From Triticum aestivum (Eukaryota; Streptophyta; Magnoliopsida; Poales; Poaceae): 64,000 nt of DNA. The stretch lies in NCBI RefSeq assembly GCF_018294505.1, contig NC_057796.1, forward strand, positions 273,415,906-273,479,905. Reading direction: 5' to 3'. A program made the position numbers and the translations under genes. This document shows, piece by piece, positions 1 through 12,041 of the stretch (position 1 is the stretch's first letter; every line of letters begins with the position of its first letter). Under the pieces are notes generated by a model that made no database searches, had not been told where the DNA came from, and saw only the letters and a list, made by a program, of their open reading frames with translations.

Positions 1-493
1 CGCGTGTAGCCTTGAGTTCTTCTTGGAGCTCCTTGATCTTCGTTAATGCCTTCTTCAGTTCTTCCTTGTCCGTGCACATCTGGTTCTCCTGGCGACGAAT
101 ATGTTGGTTCTGCTCCTGGATGTAAGGTGCAATTGATCCATCCTTCTTGGTTCTGATCATCTCCCATTGCGCGTCTCGGCGTCCACAAATTTGGTAAATT
201 GTATCCTTAATCTCCTGGTGATAGACTTCTCCAATGCGTCCCATGGCGATGTGTGCGGCCATGCTCTTCCCTAAACTCCAAGTTGGTGCTTCGAAAACCA
301 ATCTTATGGCACTAAACATCCTTCCTGGAATGATAACTTGAATCTTCCAGCTCTCCTCTTCAGGTAGTGTGGCGTTGTAGGTTCCGGTGATGCTTGGTAT
401 TCCTATGTTCAAGTACTTGGTGACTTCCTTCAAGTGTCGTCCAAACGGCGTGTCTTCATCTGGTTGCATGAACTTGCTCCTTGCATTCGCCAT
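1..493 (-). CDS. Accessory ORF of second element copy, N-terminal part
   Basis: N-terminal 164 codons of the accessory ORF described at 8288-9007, identical to it, with the ATG at 493 and the reading frame open to the window edge. It lies just inside the primer binding site of the second copy. Function unknown; partial only because the window ends. Confidence 0.75.
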   Translation of the reverse strand, partial: MANARSKFMQPDEDTPFGRHLKEVTKYLNIGIPSITGTYNATLPEEESWKIQVIIPGRMFSAIRLVFEAPTWSLGKSMAAHIAMGRIGEVYHQEIKDTIYQICGRRDAQWEMIRTKKDGSIAPYIQEQNQHIRRQENQMCTDKEELKKALTKIKELQEELKATR

Positions 494-604
494 TCCTAAA
501 AGAGTAGAAAGTGGAGAGGGGTCAGAAATGAGAAGAGAGAAGCTTTCTAGGGCTTAAGCTTAGTGGTCGTGTCCTACAGTCAGCGTGTGCTCTGATACCA
601 ACTT
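1..604 (-). mobile_element. Second internal region of the tandem Gypsy element (cut by window edge)
   Basis: This stretch matches 8515-9118 base for base in my reading, at a constant offset of 8514. It contains a primer binding site at 589-600 and the N-terminal part of the accessory ORF. It is therefore the 5' part of another internal region that uses the LTR at 605-3690 as its 5' LTR. The rest lies outside the window. Confidence 0.93.
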
Positions 605-3600
605 TGTAGCGACCAGACCTCAAATGGTCTGTGCTACTGTGCACCAGTGTCATCCCTGGATCAGTAATGCTGACACGCACAGTACAAATGGAGGATTTAT
701 AACAGAGTAGCAATCACACACTTATTACATCGAATATCTCCAAAAGAGAATAAGTATGATAAACATGGCTTAAGGCCATCTAATAACGATAACAGCGGAA
801 GACTTGGAAGATAAGTGAGTGCATCAACTCCAGCGGCATCACTGAGTATAAGACCACGACCTAAGGCACCTTACTCGTCGTCTGAAAAGTCTGCAACATG
901 AAACATTGCAGCCCGAAAACGGGTCAGCACATAGAATATGCTGGCAATGTAACACATAGAGAATAATGAACAATAACAATGCTATACTACATGCATATAT
1001 GGCTGGTGGAAAGCTCTATGGTTACAGTTTTGCGAAAAGCCAATTTTATCCTACTTCAAAGGAATAAATTTTATTTAACTATCATGGTGGTTGTGAAACA
1101 TTGATATGGTTGACAGCATCTCAATCCCAATTAAATGTCATCAATAACCCAACAAAATTAATTAGTAGTAACATAGTGATGAGATTCACATGATAATCCA
1201 AGTACTAGATACTCAAGTTGTCCATAACCGGGGACACGGCTAACCATGATTAGTTTATACACTCTGCAGAGGTTTGTGCACTTTTCCCCAGAAGACTTGA
1301 TCTCCTCCGTTGGATTACTCGCACTACATGGTGTTTGAGTAACGGATGACCAAGACACAGTCTTTCAGAAGTGTTTGCACCTTACGTATGGGTAGACAGT
1401 TACACCTACTTTCCCCTACATCTGCTAGTCTACCACTGTAAGAGTTCACACAACTTAGTCAACTATGCTAGAGCCCATAATAGCTTGCGGCTGCACTCGG
1501 AAGTTTCTAGCATGAATAATCTCATGATCCCTTTGAACCTGGGTGGCGGTCCAAAAGAAAAACAGGCAATCCTGGAATACCCAGGTTCCTCAATCCACCC
1601 AGATGTGAGTTTTAGTTGCCACCTTAAGTAAACCATTAATTAACAATCTCACATCTGTCATGAATTTCACTCAAACCCAATCCACGTCTACGAGCATAGC
1701 ATGGCAATAATAATAACAAACGTAGAAGTAACTCCCAAGGGTTTGATAATAAACAGGGCAATAGGTTCTACCTCAACTACTTCCCAGTACCCACAATTTA
1801 ATTAGATCCTAATCATGCAAGTGTTTGAGGAAAACAGATATAATGCAATAAAAACTGGGTATGGAAGGTATATGATCAAAGTGTTACTTGCCTTGCTGAT
1901 GATCCGCAAAACCTAGCGATTCGAAGTAACAAGCGGCACACTCCGGGTACTCTATCGCAAACAAACAAGCATACAATCAGTACTCATCTAATGCATAGGT
2001 AAAACTCGAATGAAGGATCCAACCAGAAAGTTCAACTTAAGAACTCCGGTTTGCAAAAAGAATCAACTCGAAAGAAGCAACGAAAGTCAAACGGTGAAAG
2101 AAAGAAACTTCGTTTACTAATCTGAATCTAAGTCAAATTTTACTGTAGCAAAAACTTGTTTGAGTAGGTTAAACGGAAAGATAATTTCGAGACGAAACTC
2201 TAGGCGCTTGAATCGCCTGATTCCGATAAACGAGCGAGAAGTTAAACAAAAACGAAGATTCGATCAGAAATCTTATCTGAGATAATCGCAGAAAAATCCC
2301 GACGAAAAAGAAAAATGGATGAACGGTTAAAGAACGGACCTAAATTAACAGAGAAAAACCGACGAACGCGTTCGTTAAAACGAACGGTTCGGTGAACGCT
2401 CGTAAAATAATAAAACCGAAAAAACCGATCTAGGTTTTTTTTAAAACGAAGGGTTTTTTTAAATGAAAGCCGGCAACGACGAACGGGCGGCGGCAGTACC
2501 TCGTCGGGCGGCTCCGGCGAGGGCTCNNNNNNNNNNNNNNNNNNNNNNNNNNNNNNNNNNNNNNNNNNNNNNNNNNNNNNNNNNNNNNNNNNNNNNNNNN
2601 NNNNNNNNNNNNNNNNNNNNNNNNNNNNNNNNNNNNNNNNNNNNNNNNNNNNNNNNNNNNNNNNNNNNNNNNNNNNNNNNNNNNNNNNNNNNNNNNNNNN
2701 NNNNNNNNNNNNNNNNNNNNNNNNNNNNNNNNNNNNNNNNNNNNNNNNNNNNNNNNNNNNNNNNNNNNNNNNNNNNNNNNNNNNNNNNNNNNNNNNNNNN
2801 NNNNNNNNNNNNNNNNNNNNNNNNNNNNNNNNNNNNNNNNNNNNNNNNNNNNNNNNNNNNNNNNNNNNNNNNNNNNNNNNNNNNNNNNNNNNNNNNNNNN
2901 NNNNNNNNNNNNNNNNNNNNNNNNNNNNNNNNNNNNNNNNNNNNNNNNNNNNNNNNNNNNNNNNNNNNNNNNNNNNNNNNNNNNNNNNNNNNNNNNNNNN
3001 NNNNNNNNNNNNNNNNNNNNNNNNNNNNNNNNNNNNNNNNNNNNNNNNNNNNNNNNNNNNNNNNNNNNNNNNNNNNNNNNNGAGCGGGAGGCGAGCTCGT
3101 GGCCATGGCGGACTCCGGCGGCGGGCGCCGTGCGGGATGAGGAGAGAGGCGCGGGCGGGCCGGCGCTCGGCTGGGCTTCAGCCCAGCGGGCGTCGCGCAT
3201 TTTTTTTAAATAAGTTCCGCGGAAAATAATTCGTAGAAAAATAAATAAAAATCAGAAAAATATAAAATAAATTTTCCCCGTCTAGTTAGAAAATCTAGAA
3301 TAGGGGGAACATTTTTGTAAATCAAAATAAATATTTTGAAAACATGCAATATTTTTAATGCAATAAAAATTGCAAATAAAATCCACATAAATCCAATAAA
3401 TGATTTTAACATTTTTCCTCCAGTATTTCAATTGTTTTGGAGAAGTCATATTTTCTCCTCTCGTTTATTTTTAAAATGAAATATTTTCCGGAGAGAAAAT
3501 AATTAAAACCAAAATCCTCGTCTTATTATTTGATGAAAATCAAATATGAAAATTTAAGAAAATCCCCAACTCTCTCCGAGGGTCCTTGAGTTGCTTAGGA

Positions 3601-3690
3601 TTTATCGAGGATTTGTCAAAATGCAATAAAACATGATATGCAATGATGATCTATGTATAACATACCGAATTGAAAATTTGGGATGTTACA
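605..3690 (-). repeat. LTR shared by both tandem copies (contains gap)
   Basis: Direct repeat of 9119-12041. It begins TGTAGCGACC on the plus strand and ends GGATGTTACA, i.e. it has TG...CA ends. It differs from the right copy by roughly 25 substitutions and a few indels over the readable 1.9 kb left of the gap. The minus-strand 5' end is AT-rich and the segment around the gap is GC-rich. Confidence 0.93.
2527..3081. other. Assembly gap (555 N) in GC-rich LTR segment
   Basis: Run of N. It falls in the same LTR position as the gap at 11022-11405. Apparent open frames running through the N are artefacts. Confidence 0.99.
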
Positions 3691-3704
3691 AACCTACCCC
3701 CTTA
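3691..3704 (-). promoter_or_regulatory. Polypurine tract
   Basis: On the minus strand TAAGGGGGTAGGTT directly precedes the 3' LTR at 3690. A purine-rich stretch at this place primes plus-strand DNA synthesis in LTR retrotransposons. Confidence 0.8.
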
Positions 3705-6700
3705 AGATGAATCTCGCCCTCGAGATTCGGGTTGGCTAGAAAACAGGTGGGAGTGGTCTTTCCGTAGATCTTCCTCTCGCTCCCAGGTGGCTTCATCCTC
3801 CGTGTGGTGACTCCACTGGACTTTGCAAAACTTGATAACCTTGCTGCGGGTAACTCGGCTGGCATACTCGAGAATCTTAACTGGTTTCTCCTCATAGGTC
3901 AAATCACTTTCCAACTGAATCGCTTCCAGTGGCACAGTATCTCAGTGGTATCTCAGCCATCTCTGCGTGGCACTTCCTCAACTACGAAACGTGAAATACA
4001 TCATGTACTCCAGACAATCCTTCGGGCAATTCCAGCTTGTAGGCAACCTCTCCCATACGTTCCAACACTCTGTATGGTCCGATAAAACGGGGCGCTAACT
4101 TTCCCTTAACTCCAAAGCGCTTCACTCCTCGAAGTGGTGATACTCGAAGATACACTCTGTCTCCGACTTCATGAACTGTCTCCTTTCGTTTAGAATCAGC
4201 ATAACTCTTCTGTCTGGACTGGGCTACCTTGAGTCTATCGCAAATCAACCTCACTTTCTGTTCAGACTCCTTAATCAAATCTGGTCCAAACAACTGACGG
4301 TCCCCAACTTCGTCCCATAACAACGGTGTTCTACACCTTCTTCCGTACAAGGCTTCGAAAGGGGCCATCTTCAAACTGGTGTGATAACTGTTGTTATAAG
4401 AAAACTCCGCATATGGCAAATTGTCGTCCCAACTAGATCCATAATCTAGTGCACATGCTCTCAACATGTCCTCCAAAATCTGGTTGACTCTCTCGGTCTG
4501 TCCATCTGTCTGCGGGTGAAATGCGGTACTAAATTCCAGCCTGGTTCCCAACGTTTCATGTAACTGCTTCCAAAACTTCGAGGTAAATTGGGTTCCTCTG
4601 TCTGATACAATGGTCCTCGGAACTCCATGCAAACATACGATCCTGTTCATGTATATCTTTGCCAACTTAGCACTGGTGTAAGTGGTCTTTACTGGAATGA
4701 AATGAGGCACTTTCGTCAATCGGTCGACTACAACCCATATTGAGTCATAGACTGAATGAGTCCTGGGTAATCCGGTGATAAAATCCATGCCTATTTTATC
4801 CCACTTCCATTCGGGTATCGGCAATGGCTGTAGCAATCCTGCTGGCTTCTGATGCTCTGCCTTTACTCTCTGACATACATCACAAACTGCTACATACTCT
4901 GCAATATCCTTCTTCATTCCGGTCCACCAGAAAGTATTCTTCAAATCCAAATACATCTTGGTATTCCCTGGGTGAATCGAGTACGGTGAATCATGGGCTT
5001 CTTGCAAAATCAACTTCCTGATCTCCGGATCATTTGGCACATAAACGCGGTCCTCAAACCATAAGGTATCGTGCTCATCCTCACGAAATCCCTTGGCTTT
5101 TCCTTTGCTCATCTTCTCCTTTATCTCTTCAATCTCCTTGTCTGTATTCTGAGCTTCTCTGATCCTTTCCATCAAGGTAGACTGAATCTCCAATGTCGCT
5201 AAATAGCCTCTTGGGACTATCTCCAAACATAGCTCGCGAAGGTCCTCGGCTAACTCCTGAGGTAACTCTCCTGTCATGAGGGTGTTGACATGACTCTTGC
5301 GGCTCAACGCGTCTGCTACTACGTTAGCCTTTCCTCGGTGATAATGCAATCTCATATCATAATCCTTAATGAGCTCCAACCATCTCCGTTGTCTGAGATT
5401 TAACTCCTTCTGCGTGAAAATGTACTTCAAACTCTTGTGATCCGTGTACACCTCACAATGGTTTCCGATGAGAAAATGTCTCCATGTCTTCAATGCATGC
5501 ACCACGGCTGCTAACTCCAAATCATGCGTAGCATAATTCGTCTCATGGGGTTTAAGTTGTCGTGAAGCATATGACACAACTCATCCTTCTTGCATAAGCA
5601 CTGCTCCAAGTCCTCGACGAGAAGCGTCGCAATAAACTTCATAATCCTTGCGTTGATCTGGCAGAATCAATACTGGTGATGTAACCAATCGTTTCTTCAA
5701 CTCTTGGAAACTAGCTTCACAATCCTCGGTCCAATTGAATTTGGTGTCCTTCTTCAACAGCTCAGTCATGGGCTTAGCAATCCTTGAGAAATTCTCGATG
5801 AATCTCCGGTAGTATCCTGCAAGTCCAAGAAAACTCCGGATTTCTCCAACTGTCGTGGGTGATTCCCAACTTGTCACTGTATCAACCTTGGCAGGGTCTA
5901 CTGCTATTCCTTCTCCAGAAATAACATGTCCAAGGAATCCAACTTCCTTCAGCCAAAATTCTCACTTGCTGAACTTGGCATATAACTGGTGTTCTCCGAG
6001 CTTCTCAAGTACCAATCGTAAATGCTCCTCATGCTCTTCTTCGTCCTTGGAAAAGATTAAAATATCATCAATGAACACTACGACGAACTTATCCAAAAAC
6101 TCCATAAACACTTTGTTCATCAGGTTCATGAAATAGGCAGGTGCGTTAGTCAGTCCAAATGACATAATGGTATACTCATACAATCCATATCTGGTGGTAA
6201 AATCCGTCTTGGGTATATCCTGCTCTCGAATCTTTAACTGATGGTATCCTGATCGTAGATCGATCTTGGAAAATACTTTAGCTCTTTGTAGGCGGTCAAA
6301 CAAATCGTTGATCATCGGCAGTGGGTACTTGTTTTTGATGGTCACTTCATTCAATCCTCGGTAATCAACAACCATCCTCAGCGATCCATCTTTCTTCTCC
6401 ACTAGAAGTACTGGTGATCCCCAAGGTGACGAACTTGGGCGAATATAGCCTTTATCCAGTAACTCCTTGATCTGCTTCTTAATTTCCTCCAAATCCTTTG
6501 CGGGCATCCTGTATGGTCTCTTAGATATTGGCCCTGTGCCTGGAAAAAGTTCAATCAAGAACTCAATGTCTCTATCCGGTGGCATGCCTAGCAACTCTTC
6601 TGGAAATACATCCGGATAATCTTTCACCACTGGTACTTCCTCCTGTACAACTCCCGATAAGGAATTTACTTGAGTTCTCTTCGGCATATGCCGGGATACA

Positions 6701-8088
6701 TACTTGATCCTTTTTCCTTCTGGGGTGGTAAGCAAAATTGTCTTGCTGGCACAATCGATGTTTCCTCCATACAACGATAGCCAATCCATTCGCAAAATCA
6801 CATCCAAACCTTGCGATTCCAAAACAATGAGGTCTGAGGGGAAAACATGCCTACCAATGGCCAATGGTATCTGAAAACATCCTTGGGTGGCCATATACTC
6901 TGCTCCTGGCGAGGTTACTAACATAGGGTTTCTGAGAACTTTGGTGGACATCTTAAACTTATTCACGAATCCCCTTGATATGTATGAATGCGATGCACCA
7001 GTATCGAAAAGAACAGTTGCAGTAAATGACTTAACCAAAAACTTACCTATTACTGCATCAGGTTGTGCTTCAACCTCCTCCACGCTCACGTGGTTCACGT
7101 GTCCTTTGTTGAACGGGTTTGGATTCTTCCCAGAGCTTCCATTGCCATTTCCATTTTGGGCTTCAGGACATTCATTGGCATAATGTCCATTCTTCTGGCA
7201 CTTAAAGCAAGTGACTTGGCTCAGGTCCCTCTTGGCTGGGGTAGATGGGTTGGTGCGGTTCTGTCCATTGCTTCCTCCATTCCCATTACCATTCTTGGAG
7301 CCATTATGGTTGTGCGAACTACCTCCTCCATGGGTATGCTGAAACTGTCCTCCCGGCTTCGGGGTAAATCGAGGCTTCTGCTGAGCTCCTGAGTTATACT
7401 TCCCTTGTCCATACTTCCTCTTACGGTTTTCAATCTGCTGTTGCTTCCCTTCAATCATGAGAGCTCTATCTACCAGCTCTTGGTAGTTGCTGAAAGTTGC
7501 TACCATCAACTGCATACTCAGCTCATCATTCAGTCCTTCCAAAAATTTCTCCTGCTTGGCAGCATCTGTAGCAACGTCATCTGGTGCATAACGTGCTAAC
7601 TTACTGAATTCCTCCACATACTGGCCTACGGTGCGTCCTCCTTGGCGTAGGTTGCGAAACTCACGCTTCTTCATAGCCATAGCTCCTGCTGAAACATGAG
7701 CTGTACGGAAGGCTTGCTGAAACTGGTCCCATGTGACAGTGTCAATAGGGTGCGTGGCTGTATAATTCTCCCACCATGATGCTGCGGGTCCATCAAGCTG
7801 ATGTGCGGCAAAACGCACTCTTTCCGCATCTGTGCATCCTGCAGTGGTCAACTCCCTTCCAACTTTGCAGAGCCAATCATCTGCAACAATCGGCTCGGTG
7901 CTACTGGAAAACACCGGCGGGTTTAGCCTCAGGAAACGGGCTAAGTGATCAACAGGTGGTGGCGGCGGTGGGTTGTTGTTGTTGTTGCCTTGGTTCTGCA
8001 CTAACACTTGCATCAGGGCATTCTGTTGCTGAATCAACTGGGTGATCTCTGGCGGGAAAACAAATCCGGTGTCGCGTCTCGGAGGCAT
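3702..8088 (-). pseudogene. Gag-pol polyprotein of Tekay-type Gypsy element (broken)
   Basis: One reading frame runs from an ATG at 8088 to 3982, about 1369 codons, interrupted by TGA at 5962-5964 and 5581-5583 and closed early by TAG at 3982-3984; the last ~75 codons continue in another frame (3702-3935). Domains in order: retrotransposon gag; CCHC zinc knuckle near residue 295 ([14 protein letters not shown]); aspartic protease with DTGAS near residue 362; reverse transcriptase with FIDD near residue 671; RNase H; integrase with an HHCC zinc finger and D, D, E core (GMDFITG, VSDRG, ERVNQ); and a chromodomain-like tail rich in W and E. Known: these process the polyprotein, copy the RNA and insert the DNA. 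The stops lie where the family has a cysteine (KFSK*EFW) and before the RNase H SYASRQ motif. Decayed, but by few lesions. Confidence 0.93.
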
Positions 8089-8287
8089 CTGATAGGTTTT
8101 GAAAAGATGAGAGTTAAGAATAGAATGAGGTCTAGAGAGAAAACACTACCCATATGCTCATGAGAAAAATTCAATCAATATCACTCAATCAATTCAAACA
8201 AGGCAAAACAATCGATCTAACTAGCGTTACAAAGTGCTTGAACTATACTATTAAATGGGGGAAAACTACTACTGGTATGGTGGTCTA

Positions 8288-9007
8288 CTAGAAATTCTGG
8301 TCCGTTGAAGACTCCATGATGTCTGCTCCAGCTTCATCAACCCAGTCGTCTTCACTTGGTTCTGAGTCGGTGTCGTCGATGATGATGTAGTTATCCGGAC
8401 AAGTGCATTCGTCGACTCCTGCTTTTGGCACTGGATTTCCCACGAATACTCCAATCTTCTTCTCTAGGTCGTCATTCTTCCCTACTAGTGCGTTGATTTC
8501 CTCCAAATAATCTTCGCGTGTAGCCTTGAGTTCTTCTTGGAGCTCCTTGATCTTCGTTAATGCCTTCTTCAGTTCTTCCTTGTCCGTGCACATCTGGTTC
8601 TCCTGGCGACGAATATGTTGGTTCTGCTCCTGGATGTAAGGTGCAATTGATCCATCCTTCTTGGTTCTGATCATCTCCCATTGCGCGTCTCGGCGTCCAC
8701 AAATTTGGTAAATTGTATCCTTAATCTCCTGGTGATAGACTTCTCCAATGCGTCCCATGGCGATGTGTGCGGCCATGCTCTTCCCTAAACTCCAAGTTGG
8801 TGCTTCGAAAACCAATCTTATGGCACTAAACATCCTTCCTGGAATGATAACTTGAATCTTCCAGCTCTCCTCTTCAGGTAGTGTGGCGTTGTAGGTTCCG
8901 GTGATGCTTGGTATTCCTATGTTCAAGTACTTGGTGACTTCCTTCAAGTGTCGTCCAAACGGCGTGTCTTCATCTGGTTGCATGAACTTGCTCCTTGCAT
9001 TCGCCAT
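8288..9007 (-). CDS. Accessory ORF between primer site and gag, unknown function
   Basis: Open frame of 239 codons, upstream of gag in a different frame, separated from the gag ATG by about 200 bases. Residues ~130-185 look like a coiled coil (repeated K/E/L heptads such as KKALTKIKELQEELKATRE). The C-terminal ~35 residues are strongly acidic (D/E rich). The N-terminal half has no motif I recognise. It is intact although gag-pol is broken, and its first 164 codons are repeated identically at 1-493. Some plant Gypsy elements carry extra ORFs before gag. I cannot assign a role; a gag-associated structural or RNA-binding protein is only a guess. Confidence 0.6.
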   Translation of the reverse strand: MANARSKFMQPDEDTPFGRHLKEVTKYLNIGIPSITGTYNATLPEEESWKIQVIIPGRMFSAIRLVFEAPTWSLGKSMAAHIAMGRIGEVYHQEIKDTIYQICGRRDAQWEMIRTKKDGSIAPYIQEQNQHIRRQENQMCTDKEELKKALTKIKELQEELKATREDYLEEINALVGKNDDLEKKIGVFVGNPVPKAGVDECTCPDNYIIIDDTDSEPSEDDWVDEAGADIMESSTDQNF

Positions 9008-9102
9008 TCCTAAAAGAGTAGAAAGTGGAGAGGGGTCAGAAATGAGAAGAGAGAAGCTTTCTAGGGCTTAAGCTTAGTGGTCGTGTCCTACAGTCAGCGT
9101 GT

Positions 9103-9114
9103 GCTCTGATACCA
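9103..9114 (-). promoter_or_regulatory. Primer binding site (initiator tRNA-Met type)
   Basis: On the minus strand TGGTATCAGAGC lies four bases downstream of the 5' LTR end at 9119. It is the usual sequence complementary to the 3' end of initiator tRNA-Met in plant retrotransposons. An identical site lies at 589-600 for the second copy. Confidence 0.9.
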
Positions 9115-9118
9115 ACTT

Positions 9119-12041
9119 TGTAGCGACCAGACCTCAAATGGTCTGTGCTACTGTGCACCAGTGTCATCCCTGGATCAGTAATGCTGACACGCACAGTACA
9201 AATGGAGGATTTATAACAGAGTAGCAATCACACACTTATTACATCGAATATCTCCAAAAGAGAATAAGTATGATAAACATGGCTTAAGGCCATCTAATAA
9301 CGATAACAGCGGAAGACTTGGAAGATAAGTGAGTGCATCAACTCCAGCGGCATCACTGAGTATAAGACCACGACCTAAGGCACCTTACTCATCGTCTGAA
9401 AAGTCTGCAACATGAAACGTTGCAGCCCGAAAACGGGTCAGCACATAGAATATGCTGGCAATGTAACACATAGAGAATAATGAACAATAACAATGCTATA
9501 CTACATGCATATATGGCTGGTGGAAAGCTCTATGGTTACAGTTTTGCGAAAAGCCAATTTTATCCTACTTCAAAGGAATAAATTTTATTTAACTATCATG
9601 GTGGTTGTGAAACATTGAGATGGTTGACAACATCTCAATCCAAATTAAATGTCATCAATAACCCAACAAAATTAATTAGTAGTAACATAGTGATGAGATT
9701 CACATGATAATCCAAGTACTAGATACTCAAGTTGTCCATAACCGGGGACACGGCTAACCATGATTAGTTTATACACTCTGCAGAGGTTTGTGCACTTTTC
9801 CCCACAAGACTTGATCTCCTCCGTTGGATTACTCGCACTACATGGTGTTTGAGTAACGGATGACCAAGACACAGTCTTTCAGAAGTGTTTGCACCTTACG
9901 TATGGGTAGACAGTTACACCTACTTTCCCCTACATCTGCTAGTCTACTACTGTAAGAGTTCACACAACTTAGTCAACTATGCTAGAGCCCATAATAGCTT
10001 GCGGCTGCACACGGAAGTTTCTAGCATGAATAATCTCATGATCCCTTTGAACCTGGGTGGCGGTCCAAAAGAAAAACAGGCAATCCTGGAATACCCAGGT
10101 TCCTCAATCCACCCAGATGTGAGTTTTAGTTGCCACCTTAAGTAAACCATTAATTAACAATCTCACATCTGTCATGAATTTCACTCAAACCCAATCCACG
10201 TCTACGAGCATAGCATGGAAATAATAATAGCAAACGTAGAAGTAACTCCCAAGGGTTTGATAATAAACAGGGCAATAGGTTCTACCTCAACTACTCCCAG
10301 TACCCACAATTTAATTAGATCCTAATCATGCAAGTGTTTGAGGAAAACAGATCTAATGCAATAAAAACTGGGTATGGAAGGTATATGATCAAAGTGTTAC
10401 TTGCCTTGCCGATAATCCGCAAAACCTAGCGATTCGAAGTAACAAGCGGCACACTCCGGGTACTCTATCGCAAACAAACAAGCATACAATCAGTACTCAT
10501 CTAATGCATAGGTAAAACTCGAATGAAAGATCCAACCAGAAAGTTCAACTTAAGAACTCCGGTTTGCAAAAAGAATCAACTCGAAAGAAGCAACGAAAGT
10601 CAAACGGTGAAAGAAAGAAACTTCGTTTACTAATCTGGATCTAAGTCAAATTTTACTGTAGCAAAAACTTGTTTGAGTAGGTTAAACGGAAAGAGAATTT
10701 CGAGACGAAACTCTAGGCGCTTGAATCGCCTGATTCCGATAAACGAGCGAGAAGTTAAACAAAAACGAAGATTCGATCAGAAATCGAATCTGAGATAATC
10801 GCAGAAAAATCCCGACGAAAAAGAAAAACGGACGAACGGTTAAAGAACGGACGTTCATTAACAGAGAAAAACCGACGAACGCGTTCGTTAAAACGAACGG
10901 TTCGGTGAACGCTCATAAAATAATAAAACCGAAAAAAACCGATCTAGGTTTTTTTTTAAAACGAAGGTTTTTTTAAACGAAAACCGGCAACGACGAACGG
11001 GCGGCGGCAGTACCTCGTCGGNNNNNNNNNNNNNNNNNNNNNNNNNNNNNNNNNNNNNNNNNNNNNNNNNNNNNNNNNNNNNNNNNNNNNNNNNNNNNNN
11101 NNNNNNNNNNNNNNNNNNNNNNNNNNNNNNNNNNNNNNNNNNNNNNNNNNNNNNNNNNNNNNNNNNNNNNNNNNNNNNNNNNNNNNNNNNNNNNNNNNNN
11201 NNNNNNNNNNNNNNNNNNNNNNNNNNNNNNNNNNNNNNNNNNNNNNNNNNNNNNNNNNNNNNNNNNNNNNNNNNNNNNNNNNNNNNNNNNNNNNNNNNNN
11301 NNNNNNNNNNNNNNNNNNNNNNNNNNNNNNNNNNNNNNNNNNNNNNNNNNNNNNNNNNNNNNNNNNNNNNNNNNNNNNNNNNNNNNNNNNNNNNNNNNNN
11401 NNNNNGGGGTGGCTTGGGGAAGGGGGTGGCCGAGCGGGAGGCGAGCTCGTGGCCATGGCGGACTCCGGCGGCGGGCGCCGTGCGGGATGAGGAGAGAGGC
11501 GCGGGCGGGCCGGCGCTCGGCTGGGCTTCGGCCCAGCGGGCGTCGCGCATTTTTTTTAAATAAGTTCCGCGGAAAATAATTTGTAGAAAAATAAATAGAA
11601 ATCAGAAAAATATAAAATAAATTTGCCCCGTCTAGTTAGAAAATCTAGAATAGGGTGAACATTTTTTTAAATCAAGATAAATATTTTGAAAACATGCAAT
11701 ATTTTTAATGCAATAAAAATTGCAAATAAAATCCACATAAATCCAATAAATGATTTTAACATTTTTCCTCCAGTATTTCAATTGTTTTGGAGAAGTCATA
11801 TTTTCTCCTCTCGTTTATTTTTAAAATGAAATATTTTTCCGGAGAGAAAATAATTAAAACCAAAATCCTCGTCTTATTATTTGATGAAAATCAAATATGA
11901 AAATTTAAGAAAATCCCCAACTCTCTCCGAGGGTCCTTGAGTTGCTTAGGATTTATCGAGGATTTGTCAAAATGCAATAAAACATGATATGCAATGATGA
12001 TCTATGTATAACATACCAAATTGAAAATTTGGGATGTTACA
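9119..12041 (-). repeat. 5' LTR of the tandem Gypsy element (contains gap)
   Basis: Direct repeat of 605-3690 with the same termini. The right end at 12041 abuts sequence not found elsewhere in the window (GACCATAAG...). The partner end for the target site duplication is outside the window, so it cannot be checked. Confidence 0.93.
11022..11405. other. Assembly gap (384 N) in GC-rich LTR segment
   Basis: Run of N at the same LTR position as 2527-3081. This copy reads 27 bases further on the right side of the gap, and the other copy reads 19 bases further on the left, so each partly fills the other. Confidence 0.99.

Larger units (their letters stand above)
605..12041 (-). mobile_element. Tekay-type Gypsy LTR retrotransposon, tandem copy sharing an LTR
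   Basis: Seen: two direct LTR copies flank one internal region. On the minus strand the order is 5' LTR (9119-12041), primer binding site, accessory ORF, gag-pol, polypurine tract, 3' LTR (605-3690). LTR ends are TGTAACATCCC at the 5' end and GGTCGCTACA at the 3' end. Sequence left of 605 is not flanking DNA but a second copy of the internal region, so the structure is LTR-internal-LTR-internal. Known: the order protease, RT, RNase H, integrase, then a chromodomain-like tail, with LTRs near 3 kb, fits Tekay/Del chromoviruses. The element cannot be autonomous because pol is broken. Confidence 0.92.

Noticed and set aside
2430..3200. Long open frames on both strands across the first N-run
   Set aside because: They exist only because N codons were translated as X; the readable ends have no shared domain.
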